Shown: piece after piece, positions 7,528 to 14,943 of the stretch | Position numbering within the stretch: the first letter of the stretch is position 1 | Layout of the letters: every line of letters starts with the position of its first letter | Origin: Zeimonas sp041678445 | Lineage (GTDB): Bacteria > Pseudomonadota > Gammaproteobacteria > Burkholderiales > Burkholderiaceae_E | Assembly: GCA_041678445.1 (NCBI GenBank) | Contig: JBAYOD010000008.1 | Location: 1 to 29,378, forward strand | Reading direction: 5' to 3' | Length of the DNA stretch: 29,378 nt | Program-made: the position numbers and the translations under genes | The notes under the pieces: model-generated | What the model was told of the DNA's origin: nothing | Databases searched by the model: none | Seen by the model: only the letters and a program-made list of their open reading frames with translations

Positions 7528-9057
7528 TCAGACGTCTGCGTGCCCGCCCGCCTGGTCCCGCAGGACGCGTTTCAGGATCTTTCCGGTCGGACTCTTGGGC
7601 AACTCGCCGACCACATCGACGCGCGAAGGAATCTTGTACGCAGCGATGTTTTCGCGACAGTACGCGATGATCGCATCTGCCGACAAGTTCTCGCCAGCCC
7701 GCGGCACCACGGCCACCGCAACCTGCTCGCCCTTCTCGGGGTGGGCGATGCCGTAGACGGCCACTTCCTGGATCTGCGGCATCCGGTACAGGTACTGCTC
7801 GACCTCCGCGGGCCAGACCTTGAATCCCGACACGTTGATCATGTCCTTGACGCGATCGACGATGTAGACATAGCCGTCGGCATCCATCCGGCCGACGTCG
7901 CCCGAGTGCAGCCAGCCGCCGCGCAGCGCCCAGGCGCTGTCCTCGGGGCGGTTCCAGTAGCCCTGCATGACCCCGGGGCCGCGGATCACGATCTCGCCCC
8001 ATTCGCCGCTGGGCAGATGGCGGTCCTGCTCGTCGACGATGGCCAGTTCGAAACCGTCGACCGCCCGACCGACCGAACCGAAGCGGTGCTCGACCCGGTC
8101 GTTGTAGCAGGCGAACGGCGAACATTCGGTCAGCCCGTAGCCCTCGTAGACGCGCCGGCCGAAGCGCTCGGTCCAGCGCCGCGAGATTTCCTCCGGCATC
8201 GTGGCCGCCGCCGACATCTCGTAGCGGATCGACGACAGGTCGTAGCCGGACAGATCCATGCCGAGCAGGCCGATGAAGATCGTCGGCACCCCGAAGAACA
8301 TCGTGATGCGCTCGGCCTCGATCGCCTTCAGGACCTGCTCGGGAACGAAGCGGCGGAACAGCACGACGGTGGCGCCGGCCAGGACGGCCGCGTTGAGGAT
8401 GTAGTTCTGGCCGTAGACGTGGAACATCGGCAGGAAGGCCGCCAGCCGATCGTCGGGTCGGTAGCCGGAATAGCGGGCGGCGGCGGCCACGTTCGACGCG
8501 ATGTTGGCCTGGGTGAGCACCACACCCTTGGGAAAACCAGTGGTGCCCGACGAGTACAGCAGGGCGGCCGGATCGTCGGGCGCGCGCTCGGCTGCCGGGC
8601 ATTGGACGGACTGACCGGCCAGCCAGCCGGCCAGCGACTCGCTGCCGGAACCGGGGCCACCCTCCGGCACCGCCGTGTCGACGAGCACACAGTGCCGCAG
8701 CGCCGGGCAGTTCGCACACGGCACGAAGCCGGCCAGTTCGGTGGTGGTGAAGACCGCGCAAGCGCCGGAATCAACCAGCAGGTACTCGACCTCGGCGCTG
8801 CGGAAGATCGAATTGATCGAGACCGGCACGGCGCCGATCCGCTGCGCCGCGTAGTAGACGGTCGCGAACTCGGGAATGTTGGGCAGGAAGATCGCTACCC
8901 GGTCACCCGCGGCGATGCCGTGCGTGCGCATCGCATTGGCCAGCCGGGATACCTGCTCGTCGAGCGCGCGGTAGCTGATCGCCGTCCCCTCGAACAGGAT
9001 CGCCGGATGGTCCGGTGCGTCGGCGGCCCGGCTTCTGAGCATTTCGGCCAGATTCAT
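7528..9057 (-). CDS. Acyl-CoA ligase (AMP-forming, class I adenylate-forming enzyme)
   Basis: 509 residues, starting at the ATG at 9057 behind GGAGGAGG. It activates a carboxylic acid to its CoA thioester via an acyl-adenylate. Visible core motifs are YSSGTTGFPKGV (about 168-178), GYGLTECSP, the hinge region SGDVGRMDADGYVYIVDRVKD and the C-terminal SPTGKILKR with the catalytic Lys at about 493. Length is right for the medium-chain/aromatic acyl-CoA ligase group. A Cys-rich stretch (CANCPALRHC) at about residues 115-125 is unusual. It is the first gene of the transporter block and is divergent from a MarR regulator. This is the layout of aromatic-acid uptake/activation loci, but long- or branched-chain acids remain possible. 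Confidence 0.92.
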   Translation of the reverse strand: MNLAEMLRSRAADAPDHPAILFEGTAISYRALDEQVSRLANAMRTHGIAAGDRVAIFLPNIPEFATVYYAAQRIGAVPVSINSIFRSAEVEYLLVDSGACAVFTTTELAGFVPCANCPALRHCVLVDTAVPEGGPGSGSESLAGWLAGQSVQCPAAERAPDDPAALLYSSGTTGFPKGVVLTQANIASNVAAAARYSGYRPDDRLAAFLPMFHVYGQNYILNAAVLAGATVVLFRRFVPEQVLKAIEAERITMFFGVPTIFIGLLGMDLSGYDLSSIRYEMSAAATMPEEISRRWTERFGRRVYEGYGLTECSPFACYNDRVEHRFGSVGRAVDGFELAIVDEQDRHLPSGEWGEIVIRGPGVMQGYWNRPEDSAWALRGGWLHSGDVGRMDADGYVYIVDRVKDMINVSGFKVWPAEVEQYLYRMPQIQEVAVYGIAHPEKGEQVAVAVVPRAGENLSADAIIAYCRENIAAYKIPSRVDVVGELPKSPTGKILKRVLRDQAGGHADV

Positions 9058-9102
9058 TTGCCCTCCTCCGTGGCTATGCTTTATAACAATCGCCATGGCG
9101 AT
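9058..9102. promoter_or_regulatory. Shared divergent promoter/operator between the acyl-CoA ligase and marR
   Basis: Only 37 bases separate the two divergent start codons. The AT-rich core gives a + strand -10 TATAAC (9082-9087; TTGCCC at 9058-9063 as -35, 18-bp spacer) and, on the minus strand, TATAAA from the same bases (9085-9080). A 25-bp imperfect dyad (TGGC at 9071-9074 with GCCA at 9092-9095, partly matching in between) covers both. A perfect 14-bp palindrome, ATCGCCATGGCGAT, at 9089-9102 spans the marR start codon. These are candidate MarR operators by which the regulator could block both genes. The + strand start of transcription would fall at or next to the ATG, so the marR mRNA may be leaderless. 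Confidence 0.55.
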
Positions 9103-9598
9103 CCGCAAGCCCGATCTGCACGCATCGTCCGCCCGCCGCCGCGCCGCCCTGCCGCACGGCGCCCCGGACCGGGCCGCCTTCGACCACGGCGCCCTCGGGG
9201 ACTCGCTCGGTTACCTGATCCACCTGGCCGAACTCGCCAACCTGCAGTTGTTCGCGCACGCGTTTGCCGGCACCCGCGTCACACCCGCGCGCTATACCGC
9301 GCTCGAACTGATCGGCAGCAACCCCGGCATCCGGCCAGCCGACCTGGCCAGCGCAATGGCAATCGAGCGCTCCAACCTCGTCGCCCTGATCCGCTTCCTG
9401 ACGCAGTGCGGCTGGACCCGCGTCGAGGCCGGCCCGAACCGGCGCGAGAAGGCGTTGCACCTGTCCGACACCGGCCTGCGCACCCTGGGCGAGATGCGGC
9501 GGCGGCTGGCATGCCATGACCAGGCGCTCACGGGCGAGCTGTCAGTGGCCGAGCGCCAGCAACTGACCCGGCTGCTGGCGCGCATCGCCAGCATCTGA
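9095..9598 (+). CDS. MarR-family transcriptional regulator
   Basis: 167 residues. After a basic N-terminal arm the protein shows the MarR winged-helix layout: the helix leading into VTPARYTALELIGSNPGIRPADLASAMAIERSNLVALIRFL (helix-turn-helix, about 68-110), the wing segment TRVEAGPNRREKALHLSDTG, and a C-terminal dimerisation helix. It probably represses the divergent acyl-CoA ligase and transporter genes until an acyl-CoA or the free acid binds, as for CouR, FerR and BadR-type regulators. No ribosome site precedes the ATG, in keeping with leaderless translation. Ligand inferred from context only. Confidence 0.88.
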   Translation: MAIRKPDLHASSARRRAALPHGAPDRAAFDHGALGDSLGYLIHLAELANLQLFAHAFAGTRVTPARYTALELIGSNPGIRPADLASAMAIERSNLVALIRFLTQCGWTRVEAGPNRREKALHLSDTGLRTLGEMRRRLACHDQALTGELSVAERQQLTRLLARIASI

Positions 9599-9653
9599 AC
9601 GCTTCGACCAAGCCCTGAGCGTTTCATGCTGCGCTGCAATATCCTGGCGTAGA

Positions 9654-9693
9654 ATTCGGCTTCTGAGCCACGAATCCGGCTTCTGAGCCACGA
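9654..9693. repeat. Tandem 20-bp repeat with mini-hairpins upstream of the thioesterase gene
   Basis: Two adjacent 20-bp units (9654-9673 and 9674-9693) differ at a single base. Each holds GGCTTCTGAGCC, a four-base stem with a four-base loop. They lie between the marR stop and the thioesterase ATG at 9711. The function is unknown. They could affect the 5' leader of the thioesterase mRNA or be simple replication-slippage products. Confidence 0.85.
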
Positions 9694-9710
9694 CCCGGAC
9701 CCCTGCCGCC

Positions 9711-10166
9711 ATGCCCGCACCCATCTGGAAACGCAGCGCCACCTGCGCCGATCTCGACCGCCACCAACAGAACACCCTGTGCAGCCGGATCGGCCTCGAG
9801 TTCGTCGAGATCGGCGACGATTTCCTCAGGGCGCGGCTGCCCGTCGACGCGCGCACCGTGCAGCCGATGGGCATCCTGCACGGCGGCGCCTCCGCGGCGC
9901 TGGCCGAAACCCTGGGCAGCGTCGCGTCATGGCTGTGCATCGAAGACGGGCAGGCGGCCGTCGGCCTGGAAATCAACGCCAACCATCTGCGCCCGGTGAG
10001 CACAGGCTGGGTCCACGGCCGCTGCACGCCGATCCACATCGGCCGGCGCACCCACGTCTGGCAGATCGAAATGCTCGACGATCAGGACCGGCGGACCTGC
10101 GTCTCGCGGCTGACGATGGCGATCATCGACCAGCCACCGGGCCCGGAACCGGCACCAGCGGGTTGA
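9711..10166 (+). CDS. PaaI/YbdB-type hotdog-fold acyl-CoA thioesterase
   Basis: 151 residues, the usual length for a single hotdog domain. The active-site region reads MGILHGGASAALAETLGS, matching the HGG...E signature of the PaaI/EntH (YbdB) family, followed by GLEINANHLRPV and a final strand with SRLTMAII. These cytoplasmic thioesterases hydrolyse stray or mischarged acyl-CoA or aryl-CoA esters to free the CoA pool. It sits close to the acyl-CoA ligase and MarR gene, which hints at a shared acyl-CoA intermediate. Its 3' end overlaps the convergent lytic transglycosylase gene by 44 bases. The extreme C-terminus (PPGPEPAPAG) is probably disordered. Confidence 0.9.
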   Translation: MPAPIWKRSATCADLDRHQQNTLCSRIGLEFVEIGDDFLRARLPVDARTVQPMGILHGGASAALAETLGSVASWLCIEDGQAAVGLEINANHLRPVSTGWVHGRCTPIHIGRRTHVWQIEMLDDQDRRTCVSRLTMAIIDQPPGPEPAPAG

Positions 10167-10794
10167 GCGCCGCCCAGCGCCGCCAGGCGCCGAGCACCCG
10201 GTTCGGATATTCGGGCTTGCCCAGGCTGCCGTTGTAGCGCCCGAGCGCCCGGAACAGGTCGCCGCGCTCGGTGTCGAGATAGTGGCGCAGGATCGTGCAG
10301 CCGTAGCGCAGGTTGGCCCGCAGGTCGAACAGCCGCGCCGGGTCGCCATCGCCGATCACCCCGGTCCAGAACGGCATCACCTGCATGTAGCCGCGGGCGC
10401 CGGCACTCGAGATCGCGTAACGGCGAAACCCGCTCTCGACTTCGATCAGGCCGAGCACCAGATGGGGATCGAGCCCGGCCCGCTGGGCCTCGTAGCGCAC
10501 GGCGTCGAGGAACTCGATGCGCTGCCGATGGTCGGGCTTCCAGCGACGCGGCAGATGGGCGGCCAGCGCCGCCAGCCAGTCGACCTTGTCGAGCACACTG
10601 CCATAGTGCGCCTCCCCGGCCAGGTCGTCGCCGATCGCCGCGCTCAGTGCACTGCGCACCGCGTCGGTGAGCGGCGCATACTGCTGCGAACTGGCGGCGA
10701 CCGGCGCGCCGGCCAGCGCGAGCAGGCTGGCCAGGACCGCGGCGAACAGCCGCCAGCGGGGCAGGACAGGCATCACGGGCGGGATCGGGATCAT
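10123..10794 (-). CDS. Lytic transglycosylase, SLT domain (exported)
   Basis: 223 residues. A signal peptide (RWRLFAAVLASLLALAGAPVAASS) is followed by a short helical region and a C-terminal SLT/goose-lysozyme-like domain. The catalytic motif is LIEVESGFRRYA with the general acid at about Glu120, followed by GARGYMQVMPFW (GLMQ box variant), NLRYGCTILRHYL and ALGRYNGSLG. Such enzymes cleave the MurNAc-GlcNAc bond to give 1,6-anhydro ends. It follows proS by 24 bases on the same strand. The ATG at 10794 is used; an in-frame ATG at 10773 is possible, and neither has a good ribosome site. It overlaps the 3' end of the thioesterase gene tail-to-tail. Confidence 0.88.
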   Translation of the reverse strand: MIPIPPVMPVLPRWRLFAAVLASLLALAGAPVAASSQQYAPLTDAVRSALSAAIGDDLAGEAHYGSVLDKVDWLAALAAHLPRRWKPDHRQRIEFLDAVRYEAQRAGLDPHLVLGLIEVESGFRRYAISSAGARGYMQVMPFWTGVIGDGDPARLFDLRANLRYGCTILRHYLDTERGDLFRALGRYNGSLGKPEYPNRVLGAWRRWAALNPLVPVPGPVAGR

Positions 10795-10818
10795 CCCGCG
10801 ATTGGAGCCCGGACCCGA

Positions 10819-12600
10819 TCAGCCGGCAAGCCTCTCCCGGACGACCGGCAGCGCATCGCCGACCGATACCGCCGTCGACGCCATGTCGCGGCGTGCCAGC
10901 AACTCGATCTTGCCGTCGGCCAGGCTGCGCTCGCCGACCGTGATCCGCAGCGGCACACCGATCAGCTCCCAGTCGGCGAACATCACCCCGGGCCGCTCGT
11001 CGCGGTCGTCGAGCAGCACGTCGACGCCGGCAGCCTGCAGTTCGGCGTACAGGGCGTCGGCCGTGCGGCGCACCCGCTCGGACTTGCGATAGCCGAGCGG
11101 GCAGATCACGACTTCGAAGGGCGCGATCGCACGCGGCCAGACGATGCCGCGGTCGTCGTGGTTCTGCTCGATCGCGGCACCGGCCAGCCGCGTGATGCCG
11201 ATGCCGTAGCAACCCATCTCGAAGGGCCTGGATTTGCCATCCTCGTCGATGAAGGTGGCGTTCATCGCCGCCGAATACGTGGTGCCGAGATAGAACACGT
11301 GGCCGACCTCGATGCCACGCTGGATGGCCAGCACGCCCCGGCCGTCGGGCGAAGGGTCGCCGGCCTGCACGTTGCGCAGGTCGGCCACGACCGGCTCGGG
11401 CAGGTCGCGCCCCCAGTTCACGCCGGTGTAGTGGAAACCCGCCTCGTTGGCGCCGCAGACGAAGTCGCTCATCGCCGCCACGGTACGGTCGGCAACGACC
11501 GTCACCGATCCGGCCGCGCCGACCGGCCCCAGATAGCCGGGCGGGCTGCCGAAGCGCTCGACGATCTCGGCCTCGGTAGCGAAGCGGAAACCGGCCAGGC
11601 CCGGGAGCTTGCCGACCTTGACCTCGTTCAGCTCGTGGTCGCCGCGGATCAGCAGCAGCCAGATGTCGGTGCCGACGACCGGCCCCGGCCCGGCCGGATT
11701 CCCGGCTCCGGCTGCGGCTCCAGCCTCGACCGGTCCGCGCCGGTCGACGGCCAGCACGATCGACTTGACCGTGCGCTCCAGCGGCAGGCCCAGCAGTCCG
11801 GCCACGGCCTCGCACTTCTCGCAGTCCGGCGTGGCGGCCTTGACCAGGGCTTCGCCGGCAGGCGCCCGCTCGCCGCCCAGCGGCAAGGCCTCGGCCAGTT
11901 CGACGTTGGCCGCGAAATCCGAATCGGGGCACCAGGCGATCGCATCCTCGCCCGTATCGGCGATCACCTGGAACTCGTGGCTGGCCGAACCGCCGATCGC
12001 GCCGGTATCGGCCGCCACCGGCCGGAACGCCAGCCCCATCCGCTCGAACGCCCGGACGTAGGCTTCGTACATCAGCTGGTAGCTGGCCAGCGCCCCGTCG
12101 CGGTCGCGGTCGAACGAGTAGGCGTCCTTCATCGTGAACTCGCGCCCGCGCATGATCCCGAAGCGCGGCCGGCGCTCATCGCGGAACTTGGTCTGGATGT
12201 GGTACAGGTTGCGCGGCAGCTGCTTGTAGCTGCGCAGCTCCTGGCGCGCGATGTCGGTGATCACTTCCTCGGAAGTCGGCTGCACGACGAAATCGCGGCC
12301 ATGGCGATCCTTCACGCGCAGCAGTTCCGGGCCGTACTTCTCCCAGCGCCCCGACTCCATCCACAGTTCGGCAGGCTGCACCACCGGCATCAGCAGCTCG
12401 ATGGCGCCGGCACGGTTCATCTCCTCGCGCACGATGGCCTCGATCTTGCGGATCACGCGCAGGCCCATCGGCATGTAGCTGTAGATCCCGCCGGCCAGCT
12501 TGCGGATCATGCCGGCGCGCGTCATCAGCCGGTGACTGGCCACCTCGGCGTCGGAGGGCGCCTCCTTCAGAGTAACGATATGGAAACGGGAGGCTTTCAT
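10819..12600 (-). CDS. proS: Prolyl-tRNA synthetase (bacterial type, with INS editing domain)
   Basis: 593 residues. It charges tRNA-Pro in the cytoplasm. The class II catalytic core shows the motif 2 region FRDERRPRFGIMRGREFTMKDAYSF and motif 3 GCYGIGITRL. Between them is the YbaK-like INS domain that clears Ala-tRNA-Pro (SIVLAVDRRG... WLLLIRGDHELNEVKV... FVCGANEAGFHYTGVNW). The C-terminal anticodon-binding domain carries CPLGYRKSERVR and DDRDERPGVMFADWELIG. The protein is about 20 residues longer than typical E. coli-type ProS. The extra length is at least partly an Ala/Gly/Pro-rich loop (GAAAGAGNPAGPGPVVG) inside the INS domain. Start at 12600 (MKASRFHIVTLKEAPSDAEV) is the canonical N-terminus. 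The gene is divergent from rppH. Confidence 0.98.
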   Translation of the reverse strand: MKASRFHIVTLKEAPSDAEVASHRLMTRAGMIRKLAGGIYSYMPMGLRVIRKIEAIVREEMNRAGAIELLMPVVQPAELWMESGRWEKYGPELLRVKDRHGRDFVVQPTSEEVITDIARQELRSYKQLPRNLYHIQTKFRDERRPRFGIMRGREFTMKDAYSFDRDRDGALASYQLMYEAYVRAFERMGLAFRPVAADTGAIGGSASHEFQVIADTGEDAIAWCPDSDFAANVELAEALPLGGERAPAGEALVKAATPDCEKCEAVAGLLGLPLERTVKSIVLAVDRRGPVEAGAAAGAGNPAGPGPVVGTDIWLLLIRGDHELNEVKVGKLPGLAGFRFATEAEIVERFGSPPGYLGPVGAAGSVTVVADRTVAAMSDFVCGANEAGFHYTGVNWGRDLPEPVVADLRNVQAGDPSPDGRGVLAIQRGIEVGHVFYLGTTYSAAMNATFIDEDGKSRPFEMGCYGIGITRLAGAAIEQNHDDRGIVWPRAIAPFEVVICPLGYRKSERVRRTADALYAELQAAGVDVLLDDRDERPGVMFADWELIGVPLRITVGERSLADGKIELLARRDMASTAVSVGDALPVVRERLAG

Positions 12601-12659
12601 GGATCGGGGGGTTCGCTCTATATAATCTTTCGATTGTAAGAGATCGAAGGGGTGCGTCC
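12601..12659. promoter_or_regulatory. Divergent proS/rppH promoter region
   Basis: This 59-base spacer contains a consensus -10 box TATAAT on the + strand (12621-12626), placing the rppH start of transcription near 12633. The same AT-rich core reads TATATA on the minus strand (12624-12619) and could serve proS, giving a very short leader without a Shine-Dalgarno. No good TTGACA box is seen for either. The dyad TTCGAT...ATCGAA (12629-12634 and 12643-12648) lies just downstream of the + strand -10. AAGGGG, 7 bases before the rppH ATG, is the ribosome site. Confidence 0.55.
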
Positions 12660-13352
12660 ATGCTGGACCGTGACGGCTATCGCCCCAACGTCGGCATCAT
12701 TCTGGTCAATCCGAGGAACGAGGTCTTCTGGGGCAAGCGCATCCGAGAACATTCGTGGCAGTTCCCGCAAGGCGGGATCAAGCGCGGCGAATCTCCCGAA
12801 CAGGCGATGTACCGCGAACTGCGCGAGGAAGTCGGTCTGCAGCCCGAGCATGTCCGCGTGATCGGCCGCACCCGTGAGTGGCTGCGCTACGACGTGCCGC
12901 AGAACTGGGTGCGGCGCGAATGGCGGGGGCACTACCGGGGTCAGAAACAGATCTGGTTTCTGCTCCGGCTGGTCGGCCGTGACACGGATATCGACCTTCG
13001 GGCCAGCGGTCACCCGGAGTTCGATGCCTGGCGTTGGAACGGATTCTGGATTCCGCTCGACAGCGTGATCGAGTTCAAGCGGGAGGTCTACCGGCTCGCG
13101 CTGCTCGAACTGTCGCGCCTGCTGGCGGGCCGCGGCGGACGCGGCGGGCCGCCGCCGGGTGGCTGGCCTGCCGAGGCCCAGCACCCGCCGGAGATGGGCT
13201 CGACGGACTCCCGCCGGCAGGCGGCCGGGGCCCACGACGGGCAGATCGCGTCGCCCGCACGCAGCCTTGCAGGCGACGGGGCACGCCCGCCGCGTGCGCC
13301 GGGCCACTACCTGCGCGGGCCGCGGCGCCGCAACGTGGAGCAGAGCTCATGA
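12660..13352 (+). CDS. rppH: RNA 5'-pyrophosphohydrolase RppH (Nudix), with long C-terminal tail
   Basis: 230 residues. RppH removes pyrophosphate from the 5' end of triphosphorylated mRNA and so opens RNase E-dependent decay. The N-terminus MLDRDGYRPNVGIILVN is diagnostic for the family. The Nudix box GGIKRGESPEQAMYRELREEVGL is complete (residues 38-60, with the REExxEE metal ligands), and WFLLRLVG and WRWNGFWIPLDSVIEFKREVY complete the fold by about residue 155. The remaining 70 or so residues are Gly/Pro/Arg/Ala-rich and look disordered. E. coli RppH (176 aa) has only a short tail, whereas betaproteobacterial versions are often extended. The basic tail could help bind RNA. It overlaps the next gene by ATGA. 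Confidence 0.95.
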   Translation: MLDRDGYRPNVGIILVNPRNEVFWGKRIREHSWQFPQGGIKRGESPEQAMYRELREEVGLQPEHVRVIGRTREWLRYDVPQNWVRREWRGHYRGQKQIWFLLRLVGRDTDIDLRASGHPEFDAWRWNGFWIPLDSVIEFKREVYRLALLELSRLLAGRGGRGGPPPGGWPAEAQHPPEMGSTDSRRQAAGAHDGQIASPARSLAGDGARPPRAPGHYLRGPRRRNVEQSS

Positions 13353-13906
13353 TCCGGCGCCGGCACGGGCTGCCGGCCGCCCTGGCAACCGCCCTGCTTG
13401 CCGCTGGCGGCGCCAGCGCCCAGCGCATCGACGATCCGGTCAACGACCCGCGCATCGACTACGTCGCCCCCGAGCGCAAGGCGGTCAGCGCGGCGCTGCC
13501 CGACCCGATGCCGGCGATCCCGGCCGAGCGTGCCCTGAAGGCCTTCGAGGTCAGCGCCACGTCGCGCAACCGCTTCGGCATCGATCCGGCCAGCCTGCAG
13601 ATCCGGAGCCACCGGATCGTCCAGTACACCCTTGTGATCACCAGCCCTGCGGGCGTGCGCAACATCGGCTACGAAGCCCTCGACTGCAGCAAGGGGCAGG
13701 CCGCGCTGCTGGCGATCGGCCGCGACGGTGAAGGCTGGACAGCGGTCACGAAACCGACCTGGCGGCCGGTCGGCGCCGGCGACACAGTCAACGCCCACCG
13801 CCTCGTGCTGGCCCGGCTCTGGTGCCAGGGTGCCGGCACCAGCGACGGCACACCCGGCGGGCTGCTGCAGCGTTTCGACATCACGCCGCAGCACTACCGG
13901 TATTAG
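13349..13906 (+). CDS. CNP1-like family secreted protein
   Basis: 185 residues. The ATG overlaps the rppH stop (ATGA), with GGAG 8 bases upstream. The N-terminus is a signal peptide (MIRRRHGLPAALATALLAAGGASAQ). The mature protein contains SRNRFGIDPASLQI, VQYTLVITSPAGVRNIGYEALDC and CQGAGT, a pattern I associate with the CNP1-like family (cryptic neisserial protein 1), found next to rppH in many betaproteobacteria. Two Cys residues may form a disulfide. Function is unknown. Periplasmic or envelope location is inferred from the signal sequence, which has no lipobox. Confidence 0.8.
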   Translation: MIRRRHGLPAALATALLAAGGASAQRIDDPVNDPRIDYVAPERKAVSAALPDPMPAIPAERALKAFEVSATSRNRFGIDPASLQIRSHRIVQYTLVITSPAGVRNIGYEALDCSKGQAALLAIGRDGEGWTAVTKPTWRPVGAGDTVNAHRLVLARLWCQGAGTSDGTPGGLLQRFDITPQHYRY

Positions 13907-13938
13907 AAAGCCTCAGGGAGCCTGCCGGCCCCCGGTCC

Positions 13939-14877
13939 TCACACCGGCGTGACCAGCGGCTTGCCGCCCGCCCAGGCCGCCACGTTCGCCAGCACCAGAC
14001 CGCCCATCGCGGCGCGCGTCAGATGGGTCGCGCTCCCCATGTGAGGCTGCAACACCACGTTGTCCATCGTCAGCAGCGCCTGAGGCACGTTCGGTTCGTC
14101 ATCGAACACGTCCAGGCCCGCCGACCCGAGTCCGCCGTTGCCGAGCAGCTCGACCAGCGCGCCCTGGTCGACCACCGAGCCGCGAGCAATGTTGACGAAA
14201 ACCCCGTCCGGACCCAGCGCCTCGAGCGCGGCGCGGGAAACCAGCCCGCGCGTCTCGGCGCCACCCGGACAGGCGGCGATCAGCACATCGGCCCAGCGAG
14301 CCAGCTCGATGATGTCGGCGAAATAGGGCCAGCTCACGTCGGGCTTGGCGCGCGGGCCATGCCAGCCGACCGTGGTTTCGAAGGCCGCGCAGCGTCGGGC
14401 GATGGCTGCACCGATCCGGCCCAGCCCGACCACACCGACCTTGCGCTGCCGCAGGCTGGCAGTCAACGGCATGGCGCCCTTCAGCCAGCGGCCCTCGCGC
14501 ACGAAGCGGTCGCCGGCCGGGATCCTGCGCACGGTCGCCAGCAGCAAGGCGAGCGCCATGTCGGCCACCTCCTCGGTCAGCACGTCGGGGGTATTGGTCA
14601 CCGCCACGCCACGGGTCCGGCAGTGCCCGACATCGACGGCGTCGACCCCGACTCCGAAGCAGGCAACGATCTCGAGCTGCGGCAACTTGTCGATGGTCGC
14701 CGCATCGATCCCCCGGCCGCCCGTGGTGACGACTGCGCGGCAGCGTGCCGCCAGCGAGGCGAGCAGCGCTTCGCGATCGGCCGCCTCCCAGTAGCGGTGA
14801 ACGGTGTAACCGGCTTCGAGCTTCTGTTGGGTCGGGCCATGCAGCGGCGACATCAGCAACACGTCGGGAGCGGTCAT
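13939..14877 (-). CDS. D-isomer-specific 2-hydroxyacid dehydrogenase (GhrB/hydroxypyruvate reductase-like)
   Basis: 312 residues from the ATG at 14877, which has AAGGA 7 bases upstream; an ATG 18 bases earlier (14895) is the alternative. It has the NAD(P)-binding Rossmann segment VGVVGLGRIGAAIARR. The catalytic set is Arg in NIARGSVVD, Glu in FDDEPNVP and His in QPHMGSAT. It reduces 2-oxoacids (glyoxylate, hydroxypyruvate and similar) to D-hydroxyacids, or the reverse. The short catalytic lobe and VLLMSPLHGPTQQKLE start resemble the 2-hydroxyacid dehydrogenases seen in sugar-acid catabolic clusters. It is probably the last gene of a minus-strand unit with the Ldh-family and SDR genes. Substrate inferred only from context. 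Confidence 0.9.
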   Translation of the reverse strand: MTAPDVLLMSPLHGPTQQKLEAGYTVHRYWEAADREALLASLAARCRAVVTTGGRGIDAATIDKLPQLEIVACFGVGVDAVDVGHCRTRGVAVTNTPDVLTEEVADMALALLLATVRRIPAGDRFVREGRWLKGAMPLTASLRQRKVGVVGLGRIGAAIARRCAAFETTVGWHGPRAKPDVSWPYFADIIELARWADVLIAACPGGAETRGLVSRAALEALGPDGVFVNIARGSVVDQGALVELLGNGGLGSAGLDVFDDEPNVPQALLTMDNVVLQPHMGSATHLTRAAMGGLVLANVAAWAGGKPLVTPV

Positions 14878-14943
14878 CTCGGATTCCTTGGTCATCGGGT
14901 CGGATTCTTCATCATCGGGGACGGCGTCATGGCGAAGCCGGCG

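Noticed and set aside
10282..12639. 785-codon + strand open frame opposite proS and the lytic transglycosylase
   Set aside because: Antisense shadow of proS, whose motifs are complete on the minus strand.
12627..12650. Hairpin covering the rppH ribosome site (RNA thermometer or attenuator)
   Set aside because: The -10 box predicts transcription starting inside the left arm, so the RNA would lack half the stem.
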